Notes: generated by a model from the sequence alone, not told the origin. A stretch of 64,000 nucleotides of DNA from an uncultured Lachnospiraceae bacterium (GCA_949743325.1 CATJTQ010000158.1:1-64000); one strand, 5' to 3'. Counted from the first letter of the stretch, positions 16,786 through 26,191 are shown. Program-made: numbers and translations.

Positions 16786-16860
16786 AGACAAGTCAAAAAG
16801 GAGGAAATACCCTGCGGGTATACCATTATGACTTTAGAGACAAGTCAAAAAGGAGGAAAT
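16786..16860 (+). repeat. Duplicated ribosome-site segment before nusA
   Basis: The 23-base sequence AGACAAGTCAAAAAGGAGGAAAT, given here as two parts (AGACAAGTCAAAA and AGGAGGAAAT), occurs at 16786-16808 and again at 16838-16860, with 29 bases between. The intervening DNA holds a small hairpin, ATACCC-TGC-GGGTAT. Each copy has a strong AGGAGG, but only the second is placed to serve the nusA ATG at 16870. The first copy has no start codon with a useful frame. Confidence 0.7.
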
Positions 16861-16869
16861 TGGTAAGAA

Positions 16870-17970
16870 ATGAACACAGAATTAAGGGAAGCATTGGATA
16901 TTCTTGAAAAAGAAAAGGATATTAGCAAAGAGACATTGCTTGAGGCTATTGAGAATTCTTTGATTACTGCCTGCAAAAATCATTTTGGCAAGGCTGACAA
17001 CATGAAGGTTTCAGTTGATAAGGATACATGTGAGTTTAAAGTTTTTGCTGAAAAGACAGTGGTCGAGGAAGTAACGGATGATGTTGAACAGATAAGTATA
17101 ACAAAGGCAAAGCTTATAGATTCATCATACGAGGCTGGAGATATTGTTAATATTCCTATTAATTCAAAGGAGTTCGGACGAATAGCAACGCAGAATGCCA
17201 AGAATGTTATTTTGCAGAAGATTAGGGAAGAAGAGAGAAAAGTATTATTTAATCAATATTATGAGAAAGAAAAGGATGTTGTAACAGGTATTGTTCAGAG
17301 ATATGCTGGTAAAAATGTAAGTATTAATCTTGGAAAAGTAGATGCCATTTTAACAGAGGGAGAACAAGTTAAAGGAGAAATTTTTAAACCTACTGAGAGG
17401 ATTAAATTATATATACTGGAAGTAAAAGATACGCAGAAAGGTCCTAGGATAACCGTTTCCAGAACACACCCAGAACTTGTAAAGAGACTGTTTGAGGCAG
17501 AGGTGACGGAAGTTAAGGACGGAACAGTTGAGATAAAGAGTATTTCTAGAGAGGCTGGTTCAAGAACTAAGATTGCCGTATATTCAAATAATGAAAATGT
17601 TGACCCTGTCGGGGCTTGCGTAGGTCAGAACGGAGCCAGAGTAAATGCTATAGTTAATGAGTTGCGAGGAGAAAAGATTGATATTATAAATTGGAATGAA
17701 GATCCGGCAGTGTTGATTGAGAATGCATTAAGTCCTGCAGTCGTTGTTTCTGTTGTTGCGGATATGGAAAATAAGACTGCAAAGGTAGTTGTTCCTGATT
17801 ATCAGTTATCGTTGGCAATTGGAAAGGAAGGACAAAACGCTCGTCTTGCAGCTCGTCTTACAGGTTACAAGATTGATATAAAGAGCGAATCACAGGCAAA
17901 AGAACTTGAGTTATCAGAAAATGATAAATTAATGTCAGAAAATAATGAGATAGTTATTGATGAAGAGTAG
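16870..17970 (+). CDS. nusA: Transcription termination/antitermination factor NusA
   Basis: A 366-residue protein that binds RNA polymerase and nascent RNA to modulate pausing, termination and antitermination. The N-terminal polymerase-binding domain (about 1-125) is followed by S1 (about 135-200, GIVQRYAGKNVSINLGKVDA), then KH1 (VGACVGQNGARVNAIVNEL) and KH2 (LAIGKEGQNARLAARLTG). It ends in an acidic tail and lacks the C-terminal AR repeats of enterobacterial NusA, as is usual in Firmicutes. An AGGAGG copy lies about ten bases upstream. Second gene of the operon. Confidence 0.96.
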   Translation: MNTELREALDILEKEKDISKETLLEAIENSLITACKNHFGKADNMKVSVDKDTCEFKVFAEKTVVEEVTDDVEQISITKAKLIDSSYEAGDIVNIPINSKEFGRIATQNAKNVILQKIREEERKVLFNQYYEKEKDVVTGIVQRYAGKNVSINLGKVDAILTEGEQVKGEIFKPTERIKLYILEVKDTQKGPRITVSRTHPELVKRLFEAEVTEVKDGTVEIKSISREAGSRTKIAVYSNNENVDPVGACVGQNGARVNAIVNELRGEKIDIINWNEDPAVLIENALSPAVVVSVVADMENKTAKVVVPDYQLSLAIGKEGQNARLAARLTGYKIDIKSESQAKELELSENDKLMSENNEIVIDEE

Positions 17971-18016
17971 CTGAAAAATAATCAGAGATATAATGTAAAG
18001 ATGAATGGGTGATAAA

Positions 18017-18277
18017 ATGAGTACTGTTAAAAAAGTTCCAATGAGACAATGTATTGGATGCGGAGAAATGAAAAATAAGAGAGAAATGATACGAGTAATT
18101 AAGACTCCTGAAGATACAATAGAATTAGACAGCACTGGCAGAAAGAACGGAAGAGGTGCATATATGTGTTATTCAAAAGATTGTCTTCAGGCTGCAATAA
18201 AAAATAAAGGACTGGAACGGTCGCTGAAAATGAAAATACCGTCTGAAGTCTACGATAAGTTACTTAAAGGAGTTTGA
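18017..18277 (+). CDS. ylxR: YlxR family RNA-binding protein
   Basis: An 86-residue basic protein with the family signature PMRQCIGCGEMKNKREMIR and GRKNGRGAYMCYSKDC, which form a compact nucleic acid-binding fold. Relatives sit between nusA and infB across Firmicutes and have been linked to RNA binding or regulation. The start ATG 18017 (MSTVKKVPMRQ) fits the family; a GGGTGAT lies just upstream, and an earlier in-frame ATG at 18005 has no site. Confidence 0.92.
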   Translation: MSTVKKVPMRQCIGCGEMKNKREMIRVIKTPEDTIELDSTGRKNGRGAYMCYSKDCLQAAIKNKGLERSLKMKIPSEVYDKLLKGV

Positions 18278-18285
18278 TAAATTTG

Positions 18286-18615
18286 ATGTACAATAAAATT
18301 CTTTCTATGATAGGTATTGCGATGAAAGCTGGTAAAATTGCCAGCGGAGAATTTTCAACTGAAAAGGCAATTAAGAATAATAAGGCGTTTCTTGTTATTA
18401 TTTCTGAAGATGCTTCAAAGAATACGAAAAAAAAATTTACAAATTCCTGTACTTTTTACAACGTGCCCATTTTATTTGTATCAACTAAAGAAGAACTTGG
18501 GTCTGCAATTGGAAAAGAACAACGCTCTTCCATGGCTCTTCTTGATGAAGGTTTTGCAAAAGCAATAATTAAAAATATGGAAGAAATAGGAGGTAATCTG
18601 AATGGCAAAAATTAG
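18286..18615 (+). CDS. L7Ae-like ribosomal/K-turn-binding protein (YlxQ type)
   Basis: A 109-residue member of the L7Ae/L30e/S12e/Gadd45 fold, whose members bind kink-turn RNAs. Visible blocks are [23 protein letters not shown] and [26 protein letters not shown] overlaps the end of ylxR; ATG 18286 is 13 bases away and TTG 18283 ten, so the exact start is not settled. The 3' end overlaps infB by 14 bases, giving tight coupling. Confidence 0.88.
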   Translation: MYNKILSMIGIAMKAGKIASGEFSTEKAIKNNKAFLVIISEDASKNTKKKFTNSCTFYNVPILFVSTKEELGSAIGKEQRSSMALLDEGFAKAIIKNMEEIGGNLNGKN

Positions 18616-21094
18616 AATATATAATTTGGCAAAAGAACTTGAGTTGTCAAGCAAAGCGATAATTGAAATATTAGAGAAAAATAATATTAAAGATAAAACA
18701 GCATCTTCAGGTTTGGATGAAACTGAGGCTAATATGGTAAGGGGAATTGCTAAAAATAATACAACTGATAAACCGCTGAAAGCTCAGGAAAATAAAAATA
18801 ATACTCAGCGTAATGATAGAAATAAAAGCAATCAGAATAAAAATGCTGATAAAAAACATCAGTCAGTCAGTAATTCAAAACGAGAGGAAAAAGAGCAGAA
18901 AACCGATGCTATAAGCAGTGTTTATCATCCGCAGAACAGTAAATTTACACAAAAGAATGATAAACGAGTTGATCAGAAGGACGATCATCGACTAAATAAT
19001 AGCAATGCACCAAAGCAGAATAATAATCAAAATAATAGTAATGCACCAAAGCAGAATAATAATCAAAAAAATAATAATACAATGAAACAGAATAATAACA
19101 ATAATCAAAATCAAAAGAGTGGTAATAAAAAAAATCAAAATAATAATAATCAAAATAATAGTAATCAGAAAAATAATAATCAGAAAAATAATCAAAAAGA
19201 ATCTGCAAAACAAAATAACAGGCCTAATCAGAAAAATAATCAAAATAACAACAGACCTAACAGTGGAAATAAGCAGAATCAAAAGAAACAACAAAACCCT
19301 CCACAGCAGAATACAAAACAGCAAAAACCAAAAGAGGAAACTATCAAGACAATTACATTGCCAGATGAGCTTTCAATAAAAGAACTTGCTGATAAAATGA
19401 AAGTTCAGGCAGCGGCAATTGTAAAAATGCTTTTCTTAAAAGGAACAGTTGTAAATGTGAATTCAGATATTGACTTTGACACTGCTGAGGAGATTGCGTT
19501 AGAGTTTAACTGTATTTGTGAAAAAGAAGAAAAAGTTGATGTAATAGCAGAGCTTTTAAAGGAGACAGACGAAGATGAATCAAAATTAGTTCCAAGACCG
19601 CCTGTTGTTTGTGTAATGGGGCATGTTGATCATGGTAAAACTTCTCTTCTGGATGCAATACGTGATACTCATGTGATTGATAAAGAGGCCGGAGGTATTA
19701 CGCAGCATATAGGTGCGTACGTGGTTTCAATAAATGGAGAAAAGATTACTTTCCTTGATACCCCTGGTCATGAGGCATTTACAGCTATGCGTATGCGTGG
19801 GGCAAATTCAACTGATATTGCAATATTAGTAGTTGCGGCTGATGACGGTGTTATGCCTCAGACAGTTGAAGCTATAAATCACGCCAAGGCAGCAGAGATA
19901 GAAATTATTGTTGCAATCAATAAGATTGATAAGCCAAGTGCAAATATTGAGAGAGTAAAACAGGAACTTGCAGAGTATGAACTTATACCTGAAGATTGGG
20001 GAGGAAGTACAATCTTTGTTCCAGTTTCAGCTCATACACATGATGGAATTGACGATCTGCTGGAGATGATTCTGCTTACTGCAGAAGTATGTGAGCTGAA
20101 AGCAAATCCTAAGAGAAAAGCGAGAGGTCTTGTAATTGAGGCAGAGCTTGATAAAGGAAAAGGTCCTGTTGCAACTGTGTTGGTGCAGAAGGGAACTTTA
20201 AAGGTTGGAGATGCAATTGCAGCTGGAGCATGTTATGGTAAAGTCCGCGCAATGATGGATGATAAGGGACGTCGTGTTAAGGAGGCGGGACCTTCTACTC
20301 CTGTAGAGATTCTTGGTTTAAATGATGTGCCAAATGCCGGAGAAATATTTATGGCAATGGATAATGATAAAGAAGCAAGAGGTTTTGCAGAGACATTTAT
20401 TGCCCAGAGCAGAGAGAAAATGCTTGAAGATACAAAACAAAAAATGTCGCTTGATGATCTGTTCTCTCAGATTCAGGCGGGCAATGTTAAAGAATTGAAT
20501 CTTATAGTAAAAGCTGATGTACAAGGATCTGTCGAGGCTGTAAAACAGAGTCTTGTAAAGCTGTCAAATGAGGAAGTTGTTGTAAAAGTTATCCATGGCG
20601 GTGTCGGCGCTATAAATGAATCAGATGTTATTTTAGCGTCTGCGTCCAATGCAATAATTATCGGTTTCAATGTTCGTCCTGATGCAACTGCAAAAAGCAC
20701 AGCAGAGAGAGAGGGCGTTGATTTAAGACTTTATCGTGTAATTTATAATGCTATTGAAGATGTAGAAGCGGCAATGAAGGGTATGTTAGATCCTGTATTC
20801 GAGGAAAAAGTTCTAGGTCATGCAGAAGTTCGTCAGACATTTAAAGCGTCAGGAGTTGGAACAATTGCTGGTTCATATGTGCTTGATGGTATGTTTGAGA
20901 GAGGCTGTTCAATTCGACTAACTAGAGATAATATTGTGTTGTTTGATGGTCCTTTAGCATCACTAAAAAGATTTAAAGATGATGTCAAGGAAGTAAAGGC
21001 CGGATATGAATGCGGTATCGTTCTGGAAAAATATAATGATATTAAAGAAGGCGATATAGTTGAAGCATATGCAATGGTAGAAATTCCTCGATAA
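18602..21094 (+). CDS. infB: Translation initiation factor IF-2
   Basis: An 830-residue GTPase that brings initiator tRNA to the 30S subunit. An IF2N helix ([19 protein letters not shown]) is followed by a long low-complexity linker, roughly residues 60-250, made of Asn, Gln and Lys with tandem [12 protein letters not shown] units. A second IF2N copy starts near [20 protein letters not shown]. The G domain has GHVDHGKTS (G1), DTPGHEAF (G3) and NKID (G4), followed by domains II-IV. GGAGG precedes the ATG inside the end of the L7Ae-like gene. The Asn-rich linker gives spurious reverse-strand frames, which were ignored. Confidence 0.97.
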   Translation: MAKIRIYNLAKELELSSKAIIEILEKNNIKDKTASSGLDETEANMVRGIAKNNTTDKPLKAQENKNNTQRNDRNKSNQNKNADKKHQSVSNSKREEKEQKTDAISSVYHPQNSKFTQKNDKRVDQKDDHRLNNSNAPKQNNNQNNSNAPKQNNNQKNNNTMKQNNNNNQNQKSGNKKNQNNNNQNNSNQKNNNQKNNQKESAKQNNRPNQKNNQNNNRPNSGNKQNQKKQQNPPQQNTKQQKPKEETIKTITLPDELSIKELADKMKVQAAAIVKMLFLKGTVVNVNSDIDFDTAEEIALEFNCICEKEEKVDVIAELLKETDEDESKLVPRPPVVCVMGHVDHGKTSLLDAIRDTHVIDKEAGGITQHIGAYVVSINGEKITFLDTPGHEAFTAMRMRGANSTDIAILVVAADDGVMPQTVEAINHAKAAEIEIIVAINKIDKPSANIERVKQELAEYELIPEDWGGSTIFVPVSAHTHDGIDDLLEMILLTAEVCELKANPKRKARGLVIEAELDKGKGPVATVLVQKGTLKVGDAIAAGACYGKVRAMMDDKGRRVKEAGPSTPVEILGLNDVPNAGEIFMAMDNDKEARGFAETFIAQSREKMLEDTKQKMSLDDLFSQIQAGNVKELNLIVKADVQGSVEAVKQSLVKLSNEEVVVKVIHGGVGAINESDVILASASNAIIIGFNVRPDATAKSTAEREGVDLRLYRVIYNAIEDVEAAMKGMLDPVFEEKVLGHAEVRQTFKASGVGTIAGSYVLDGMFERGCSIRLTRDNIVLFDGPLASLKRFKDDVKEVKAGYECGIVLEKYNDIKEGDIVEAYAMVEIPR

Positions 21095-21119
21095 TATAAA
21101 TTGAAGAAGAGGTATATTT

Positions 21120-21473
21120 ATGAGAAAAAACAGCGTAAAAAATACACGGATAAATACAGAAGTGATGAAAGAATTAAGTTTAATTATCCGTGAGGAAATA
21201 AAAGATCCGAGAATAAATGATATGTTGTCTGTTGTGTCTGTGGAGGTTGCTCCTGATTTAAAGACATGTAAGGCATATATAAGCGTATTGGGAGATGAGG
21301 AATCCCAAAAAGATACAATAGAAGGTCTTAACAGTGCAGCGGGATTTATAAGAAAAGAGTTGGCAAGAAGAGTCAACTTAAGAAATACACCTGAAATTAA
21401 GTTTTTCATGGACCAGTCAATTGAATATGGAGTTAAAATGTCAAAGTTAATTGACGAGGTAAACCAAAAATAA
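21120..21473 (+). CDS. rbfA: Ribosome-binding factor A
   Basis: A 117-residue KH-like protein for late maturation of the 16S 5' end in the 30S subunit. The N-terminal segment NTRINTEVMKELSLIIREEI and the block SVVSVEVAPDLKTCKAYISV are typical, as is VNLRNTPEIKFFMDQSIEYG near the end. AAGAGG lies before the ATG. Twenty-five bases separate it from infB, consistent with one operon. Confidence 0.95.
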   Translation: MRKNSVKNTRINTEVMKELSLIIREEIKDPRINDMLSVVSVEVAPDLKTCKAYISVLGDEESQKDTIEGLNSAAGFIRKELARRVNLRNTPEIKFFMDQSIEYGVKMSKLIDEVNQK

Positions 21474-21504
21474 TATGTAAAATTTAGATAGAAGGAGTAC
21501 TCCA

Positions 21505-22470
21505 ATGTTACAGTTAACTTTATTGTTGGAAAATATAAAAACTGTTGGAATTACAGGACATATTAGACCTGATGGTGATTGTGTAGGTTCAACGCTTGGA
21601 TTGTATAACTATATAACCGAAAATTACCCTGATATTTCAGTTGATTTATATCTTGGAGATTTTTCAGAAAGTTTTGGCTTTCTGAAAAACTCCGGTAATA
21701 TTATACATAATTATGCAGGTGTTGAAAATGAATATGATTTATTCTTTGTGATGGACTGCGGCGATGTAGATAGAATCGGCGATGCAGCGGGAATGTTTAA
21801 TGCAGCAAAGAAGACGGTCTGTATAGATCATCATATTACTACAAGAAAATTTGCTGACGAAAATTATGTTGTATCTGATGCAAGTTCAACTTCAGAGCTT
21901 GTGTTTAATATTTTAGATAAAGATAAAATTTCTAGGGAGACGGCAGAGTGTATCTATCTGGGAATTGTGCATGATACAGGCGTGTTTCAGTATTCTTGCA
22001 CATCATCGGCTACAATGCGGGCAGCTGGCGTGCTAATGGATAAAGGAATAAATTTTTCGAAGATTGTAGAAGAAACATTTTATCAGAAGACATCTCATCA
22101 AAATCAGATTTTAGGAAGAGCTTTACTTGAAAGTATTACTTTTCTTCACGGAAGAGCAATTGTATCTGTTATAAAGAAAGAAATAATGAAACTTTATGAA
22201 GTGACACCAAAAGATTTAGACGGAATAGTTAATCAGCTTAAGCTTACCAAAGGAATCGAATGTGCAATATTTATGTATGAGACGGCAACTCATCAGTATA
22301 AAGTAAGTCTGCGTTCAACAGATAAAGTAGATGTCAGCAAAATTGCTGCATATTTCAGCGGCGGTGGTCATGTACGTGCTGCAGGATGTACTATGAATGG
22401 AAACATGTATGATGTGATAAATAATTTGTCAGTAAAGATTGAAGAACAGTTAGAGGCGGCAAATGATTAG
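21505..22470 (+). CDS. nrnA: Bifunctional oligoribonuclease/PAP phosphatase NrnA (DHH family)
   Basis: A 321-residue DHH-DHHA1 phosphoesterase that degrades nano-RNAs and hydrolyses 3'-phosphoadenosine 5'-phosphate. Metal-binding motifs are visible: TGHIRPDGDCVGS, FVMDCGDVDR, and IDHHITTRKF (DHH). The C-terminal DHHA1 motif is FSGGGHVRAAGCTM. AGAAGGAG precedes the ATG. The gene overlaps truB by eight bases. It usually follows rbfA in Firmicutes, so the order supports the call. Confidence 0.93.
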   Translation: MLQLTLLLENIKTVGITGHIRPDGDCVGSTLGLYNYITENYPDISVDLYLGDFSESFGFLKNSGNIIHNYAGVENEYDLFFVMDCGDVDRIGDAAGMFNAAKKTVCIDHHITTRKFADENYVVSDASSTSELVFNILDKDKISRETAECIYLGIVHDTGVFQYSCTSSATMRAAGVLMDKGINFSKIVEETFYQKTSHQNQILGRALLESITFLHGRAIVSVIKKEIMKLYEVTPKDLDGIVNQLKLTKGIECAIFMYETATHQYKVSLRSTDKVDVSKIAAYFSGGGHVRAAGCTMNGNMYDVINNLSVKIEEQLEAAND

Positions 22471-23359
22471 CGGATTATTAAATGTATATAAGGAAAAGGG
22501 CTTCACTTCTCATGATGTAGTTGCGAAACTGCGGGGAATATTACATCAGAAAAAAATCGGTCATACTGGTACACTGGATCCTGATGCGGTCGGCGTACTT
22601 CCCGTGTGTCTTGGCAAAGCCACAAAACTTTGTGATATGTTTACTGAAAAGGATAAGACATATATTGCGGTAATGAGGCTGGGGATTAAAACAGATACTC
22701 AAGATATAAGCGGCAGAGTTTTGTATGAGAGTGAAGTTACGGTGTCTTCTGATGATGTTGAAAAAGTTGTAATGTCATTTGAAGGAGAATATGAGCAGAT
22801 TCCTCCAATGTATTCGGCGCTGAAGGTAAATGGAAGACGGCTCTATGAGATTGCAAGAGAAGGCAGAGAGGTAGAGAGGACTGCAAGAAAAGTAAATATT
22901 TACAAAATTAGAATTATAAATATTAATTTACCATTTGTTAAGTTTGAGGTTTCATGTTCAAAAGGAACATATATCAGAACACTGTGTGATGATATAGGAG
23001 AAAAATTGGGATGCTGTGCATGTATGCATGAACTTACAAGGACTAAGGTTTCAAAATTTAAAATAGAAGAAGCATTGAAATTATCTGAAATAGAGAGGAT
23101 AGTTTCAGAAAATAAAATATCAGAACATATTATACCAATTGATACAATATTTATAGATTTAAAAAAGGTTATTGTGCAGCCGCAATTTGAGAAAAAACTT
23201 TATAACGGGAACCCGCTTTCAACAGAGGATTTTTTAGAAAATTTAAATGGCGGTAGAATAAGGGTGTATGATACAAAAGATACATTTATAGCTATTTACA
23301 AATATAATGAAGAAAAAAAATCTTATGTTCCTGAAAAAATGTTTATAGGTAGTGATTAG
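22463..23359 (+). CDS. truB: tRNA pseudouridine-55 synthase
   Basis: A 298-residue enzyme that forms pseudouridine 55 in the T loop of tRNAs. The catalytic block GHTGTLDPDAVGVLPVCLGK contains the active aspartate. KTYIAVMRLG and MYSALKVNGRRLYEIAREG are further TruB motifs. The C-terminal region (about 240-298) is a divergent PUA-like part. Its stop codon abuts the ribF ATG (TAGATG). Confidence 0.95.
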   Translation: MISGLLNVYKEKGFTSHDVVAKLRGILHQKKIGHTGTLDPDAVGVLPVCLGKATKLCDMFTEKDKTYIAVMRLGIKTDTQDISGRVLYESEVTVSSDDVEKVVMSFEGEYEQIPPMYSALKVNGRRLYEIAREGREVERTARKVNIYKIRIININLPFVKFEVSCSKGTYIRTLCDDIGEKLGCCACMHELTRTKVSKFKIEEALKLSEIERIVSENKISEHIIPIDTIFIDLKKVIVQPQFEKKLYNGNPLSTEDFLENLNGGRIRVYDTKDTFIAIYKYNEEKKSYVPEKMFIGSD

Positions 23360-24295
23360 ATGAGAAAAATAAACAGTACTGATAATTTAAAATATACTGA
23401 GAGAGCTGTTACATTCGGAAAATTTGATGCTGTTCATCTGGGACATCAAAAGTTGATAAAAAAGATTGCGGAAAAGAAGAAATATGGACTTGAGGCTGCA
23501 ATATTTACTTTTGATAAACCACCATCAAGTCTTTTAAATAATGATGACAAACAGAATTTTAAGACTCTTCTGACAAAGCGTGAGCGGGAGAGTCTTCTTG
23601 AATGTTTAGGAATAGATTCTTTGTATGAGTATAATGTGACATATGAAAATCTTTCCATGACGGCCGAACAATTTGTAATTGATATAATAAGAGGAAGATT
23701 AAATGCCAAATATGTCGTTGTAGGTGATGATTTTCGTTTTGGATATAAACGTCTTGGAGATGTTAAATTGTTAAATAGTATGACAGATAACTGCGGATAT
23801 GAATTAGAAGTTATCAGCAAAGAGAGAGCGTTTGATGATGTAATAAGCAGCAGCAGGATAAGAGATAGTCTTTTAAAAGGTGAGATAGAGACTGTAAATA
23901 AATTATTAGGATACGACTATTTTGTTACCGGATGTATCGTAGAAGGCAACCGTCTTGGAAGAACATGGAATATTCCTACTATAAATGTAACATGGCCTGA
24001 CGAAAAACTTGAGGCCAAATATGGCGTATATTATTCTAAGGTTGTCATTGAAAATAAAGAATACTATGGTATGACAAATTTTGGAAGAAAACCGACGATA
24101 AAAGGAGATAATTTGCTTGGGACAGAAACTTATCTGTATAACTGCAGTGAAAACTTATACGGAAAAGAAGCCCGAATTTCTCTTCTCTATTTTAGAAGAG
24201 ATGAACAGAAATTTGCCTCCATAGATTTATTGAAGAAAACGCTTTACAAAGATATAGAGGCAGGAAGAGAGTTTTTTAATATAGATTTGCTTTAA
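23360..24295 (+). CDS. ribF: Bifunctional riboflavin kinase/FAD synthetase
   Basis: A 311-residue enzyme that converts riboflavin to FMN and then FAD. The N-terminal adenylyltransferase domain shows VTFGKFDAVHLGHQKLI (HxGH class), the flavin-site VVGDDFRFGYKRLGD and a terminal SSSRIR, where the third position of the ISSTxIR motif is Ser rather than Thr. The C-terminal kinase domain has NRLGRTWNIPTINV, where the usual GFPTAN reads WNIPTIN, then KYGVYYSK and TYLYN. It is the last gene of the nusA operon. Confidence 0.94.
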   Translation: MRKINSTDNLKYTERAVTFGKFDAVHLGHQKLIKKIAEKKKYGLEAAIFTFDKPPSSLLNNDDKQNFKTLLTKRERESLLECLGIDSLYEYNVTYENLSMTAEQFVIDIIRGRLNAKYVVVGDDFRFGYKRLGDVKLLNSMTDNCGYELEVISKERAFDDVISSSRIRDSLLKGEIETVNKLLGYDYFVTGCIVEGNRLGRTWNIPTINVTWPDEKLEAKYGVYYSKVVIENKEYYGMTNFGRKPTIKGDNLLGTETYLYNCSENLYGKEARISLLYFRRDEQKFASIDLLKKTLYKDIEAGREFFNIDLL

Positions 24296-24365
24296 TTGCA
24301 TGGACCTTTTTAGACAGCATTAAGAAAATATTAATTAAAAATATAACTAATTTTATTGTCAGTAG

Positions 24366-24394
24366 TTGACAAATTTGAAAAAATGTTATACTAT
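24366..24394 (+). promoter_or_regulatory. Candidate promoter upstream of the wall hydrolase gene
   Basis: TTGACA (24366-24371), a 17-base spacer and TACTAT (24389-24394). A second possible -10, TATAGT at 24447-24452, has no good -35 but is preceded at normal activator distance by the WalR box. Either or both may be used. Confidence 0.6.
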
Positions 24395-24404
24395 TTATTA
24401 AAAG

Positions 24405-24421
24405 TGTAACAATTATGTAAC
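24405..24421 (+). promoter_or_regulatory. WalR (YycF) box
   Basis: TGTAAC-AATTA-TGTAAC is an exact match to the direct-repeat consensus TGTWAH-N5-TGTWAH bound by WalR, the essential regulator of cell wall metabolism. It lies about 63 bases before the ATG of an NlpC/P60 hydrolase, the class of gene that WalR controls in Bacillus and Staphylococcus. It sits downstream of the TTGACA promoter (which would imply repression) and upstream of the TATAGT -10 (which would imply activation). Confidence 0.7.
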
Positions 24422-24483
24422 AAATAGAAAAATTATTTTAATACGCTATAGTGATAGATTGATGAACGATAATGGAGGTTTTT

Positions 24484-25695
24484 ATGCAGTTAAAAGGGAA
24501 GTTTAATAAAGAAGAGGACAAGTTTAACAAGGCATATGATACAGATTATAAAAGAACATTAAAAAATATATCCATAAAAATGAGAAAAAGTGTGACTGTT
24601 AAAGTTATGGGTGTTGTATTATTTGGCAGTATGTTGATTATGGCTTCAAATCAGGTTCCAAGCAACGCACAGTCACAGCCGTCAGAAGTAAAGGCAAAAG
24701 ATTGGGGAGTTACCGCAGGTGTTGCGACAGAAATAGCAAGAGCTGACGGCGTGCTGAACAGAAATCTGACAGAGCTTGTAGCATTGTCTAATAACAATGC
24801 AATTGCTACGGCAGTAGCTGAGATTCCAGAAGATACATCTAAGACTATTCAAGAGCTTTTGCCTAATTATAAAAATATAGGTGTTGCAAATGTCGACAAT
24901 TATTTAAATATAAGAGATAAAGCTTCAGAGAATGGTTCACTGTGCGGCAAACTTCCTAAAAATGCCGGTTGTGAAGTGTTAGAAGAAACTGATGGCTGGT
25001 TTAAAATTAAATCAGGAAATGTGACAGGTTATGTTAAGCGAGAATATTTATTGACAGGGGACGTCGCATGGGAAAAGGCTGACGAGCTTAAGACAATGAC
25101 AGCAACAGTAGGTACAGAGACTCTATATGTACGCGAGCAGATGAATACAGACTGTAAAATTGTCGCTCTAGTGTCAGCGGATGAGGAATTAGAAGTATTA
25201 GAACAGCATGATAATTGGGCTAAAGTTCAGGTTGACAGTGATCAGGGTTATATTTCACTGGATTATGCAACTTTAGGATATGAACTGCCAAAGGCTGAGT
25301 CAGTTACAGAATTGAAAGAATCAACTGGTGTGTCAAGCACAAGAGTATCAATAGTAGAGTATGCTAAACAATTTCTTGGTAATCCTTATGTATGGGGCGG
25401 CACAAGTCTTACAAAAGGCGCTGACTGTTCAGGATTTACAATGAGTATATATGCACACTATGGAGTATCACTTCCTCACTCATCAGCATCACAGGCTCAG
25501 ATGGGAAAGAGAGTAAGCTCTAATGAAGTAAAACTAGGTGATTTATTATTTTATGGAAGCGGAAGTCATGTAAACCATGTTGCAATGTATATCGGCGGCG
25601 GAAAGGTAATTCATGCAAGTACCGCTAAGACAGGTATTAAAATATCAAATGCATTTTATCGTACACCAATCACTATAAGAAGATTTTTAGATTAA
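24484..25695 (+). CDS. Secreted SH3-NlpC/P60 peptidoglycan hydrolase
   Basis: A 403-residue envelope protein. A membrane or signal segment lies at about 42-58 (VKVMGVVLFGSMLIMAS) after a long charged N-terminus. Two SH3b domains follow (about 130-190, YLNIRDKASENGSLCGKL; and 205-265, LYVREQMNTDCKIVAL). The C-terminal NlpC/P60 domain, about 290-403, has the catalytic Cys in TKGADCSGFTMSIY, the His in SHVNHVAMYIGGGKVIHAST, and YVWGG. Such enzymes cut D-Glu-to-diamino acid bonds in stem peptides. ATG 24484 follows GGAGG; the earlier ATG at 24472 overlaps that site. Regulation by WalR is suggested by the upstream box. Confidence 0.92.
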   Translation: MQLKGKFNKEEDKFNKAYDTDYKRTLKNISIKMRKSVTVKVMGVVLFGSMLIMASNQVPSNAQSQPSEVKAKDWGVTAGVATEIARADGVLNRNLTELVALSNNNAIATAVAEIPEDTSKTIQELLPNYKNIGVANVDNYLNIRDKASENGSLCGKLPKNAGCEVLEETDGWFKIKSGNVTGYVKREYLLTGDVAWEKADELKTMTATVGTETLYVREQMNTDCKIVALVSADEELEVLEQHDNWAKVQVDSDQGYISLDYATLGYELPKAESVTELKESTGVSSTRVSIVEYAKQFLGNPYVWGGTSLTKGADCSGFTMSIYAHYGVSLPHSSASQAQMGKRVSSNEVKLGDLLFYGSGSHVNHVAMYIGGGKVIHASTAKTGIKISNAFYRTPITIRRFLD

Positions 25696-25746
25696 TACTT
25701 TACAATCAGTGATATATGTGATAGAATACATCAGTGTTAGCAAAAA

Positions 25747-25794
25747 GCCAATATTCGGAAGATGGACTCTCCGACCTGTTTCTTAATATTTGGC
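25747..25794 (+). ncRNA. Structured rpsO leader, candidate S15 autoregulatory site
   Basis: GCCAATATT (25747-25755) can pair with AATATTTGGC (25785-25794) with one bulge, enclosing a second stem in which CGGA (25756-25759) pairs with TCCG (25770-25773). No T run follows, so it is not a terminator. It ends about 12 bases before the AAGGAGG of rpsO. S15 commonly represses its own mRNA through three-way or pseudoknot leader structures, which fits this placement. Confidence 0.45.
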
Positions 25795-25821
25795 GGTTAA
25801 ATAATAAGGAGGATTTTGAAA

Positions 25822-26088
25822 ATGATTTCAAAAGAAAAGAAAACAGCAATAATCAATGAGTATGCAACAAAACCAGGTGATACAGGTTCACCGGAAGTTC
25901 AGATTGCAATTTTGACAGCAAGAATTAATGAGCTTACTGAGCATTTGAAAATTCATAAGAAGGACCATCATTCAAGAAGAGGTCTATTTAAGATGGTAGG
26001 ACAGAGACGTGGTTTATTAGAGTATTTGAAGAAAAATGATATTGAAAGATATCGTTCATTAATTGAGCGTCTTGGAATCAGAAAGTAA
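25822..26088 (+). CDS. rpsO: 30S ribosomal protein S15
   Basis: An 88-residue primary 16S-binding protein. The sequence has the full family pattern: [39 protein letters not shown] and [23 protein letters not shown] 25822 is nine bases after AAGGAGG; the in-frame TTG at 25816 is not needed. It lies upstream of pnp, the usual order, but with a terminator between. Confidence 0.98.
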   Translation: MISKEKKTAIINEYATKPGDTGSPEVQIAILTARINELTEHLKIHKKDHHSRRGLFKMVGQRRGLLEYLKKNDIERYRSLIERLGIRK

Positions 26089-26099
26089 TTAAAAAACAA

Positions 26100-26131
26100 G
26101 GGTGGATATCCGTAAATATCCACTCTTTTTT
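26100..26131 (+). terminator. Intrinsic terminator after rpsO
   Basis: GGGTGGATAT pairs with ATATCCACTC around a short loop and is followed by six T. It lies about 11 bases after the rpsO stop. Partial read-through would feed pnp. Confidence 0.85.
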
Positions 26132-26191
26132 GCGTATTGTACATTAAATTTTTTAATGTCTTTCTGGAAAATAAGAAAGGAAGATAAGGTA

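Noticed and set aside
18945..19330. CRISPR-like tandem repeats in infB
   Set aside because: The repeats are short, coding and in frame with IF-2; no spacer pattern and no cas genes.
18945..19379. Long frames on both strands inside the IF-2 linker
   Set aside because: They are by-products of the Asn/Gln-rich repeats (for example Tyr/Phe-rich reverse frames) and lack starts with ribosome sites.
26102..26191. N-terminal extension of pnp
   Set aside because: It runs through the rpsO terminator hairpin; the family start and ribosome site fit ATG 26192.
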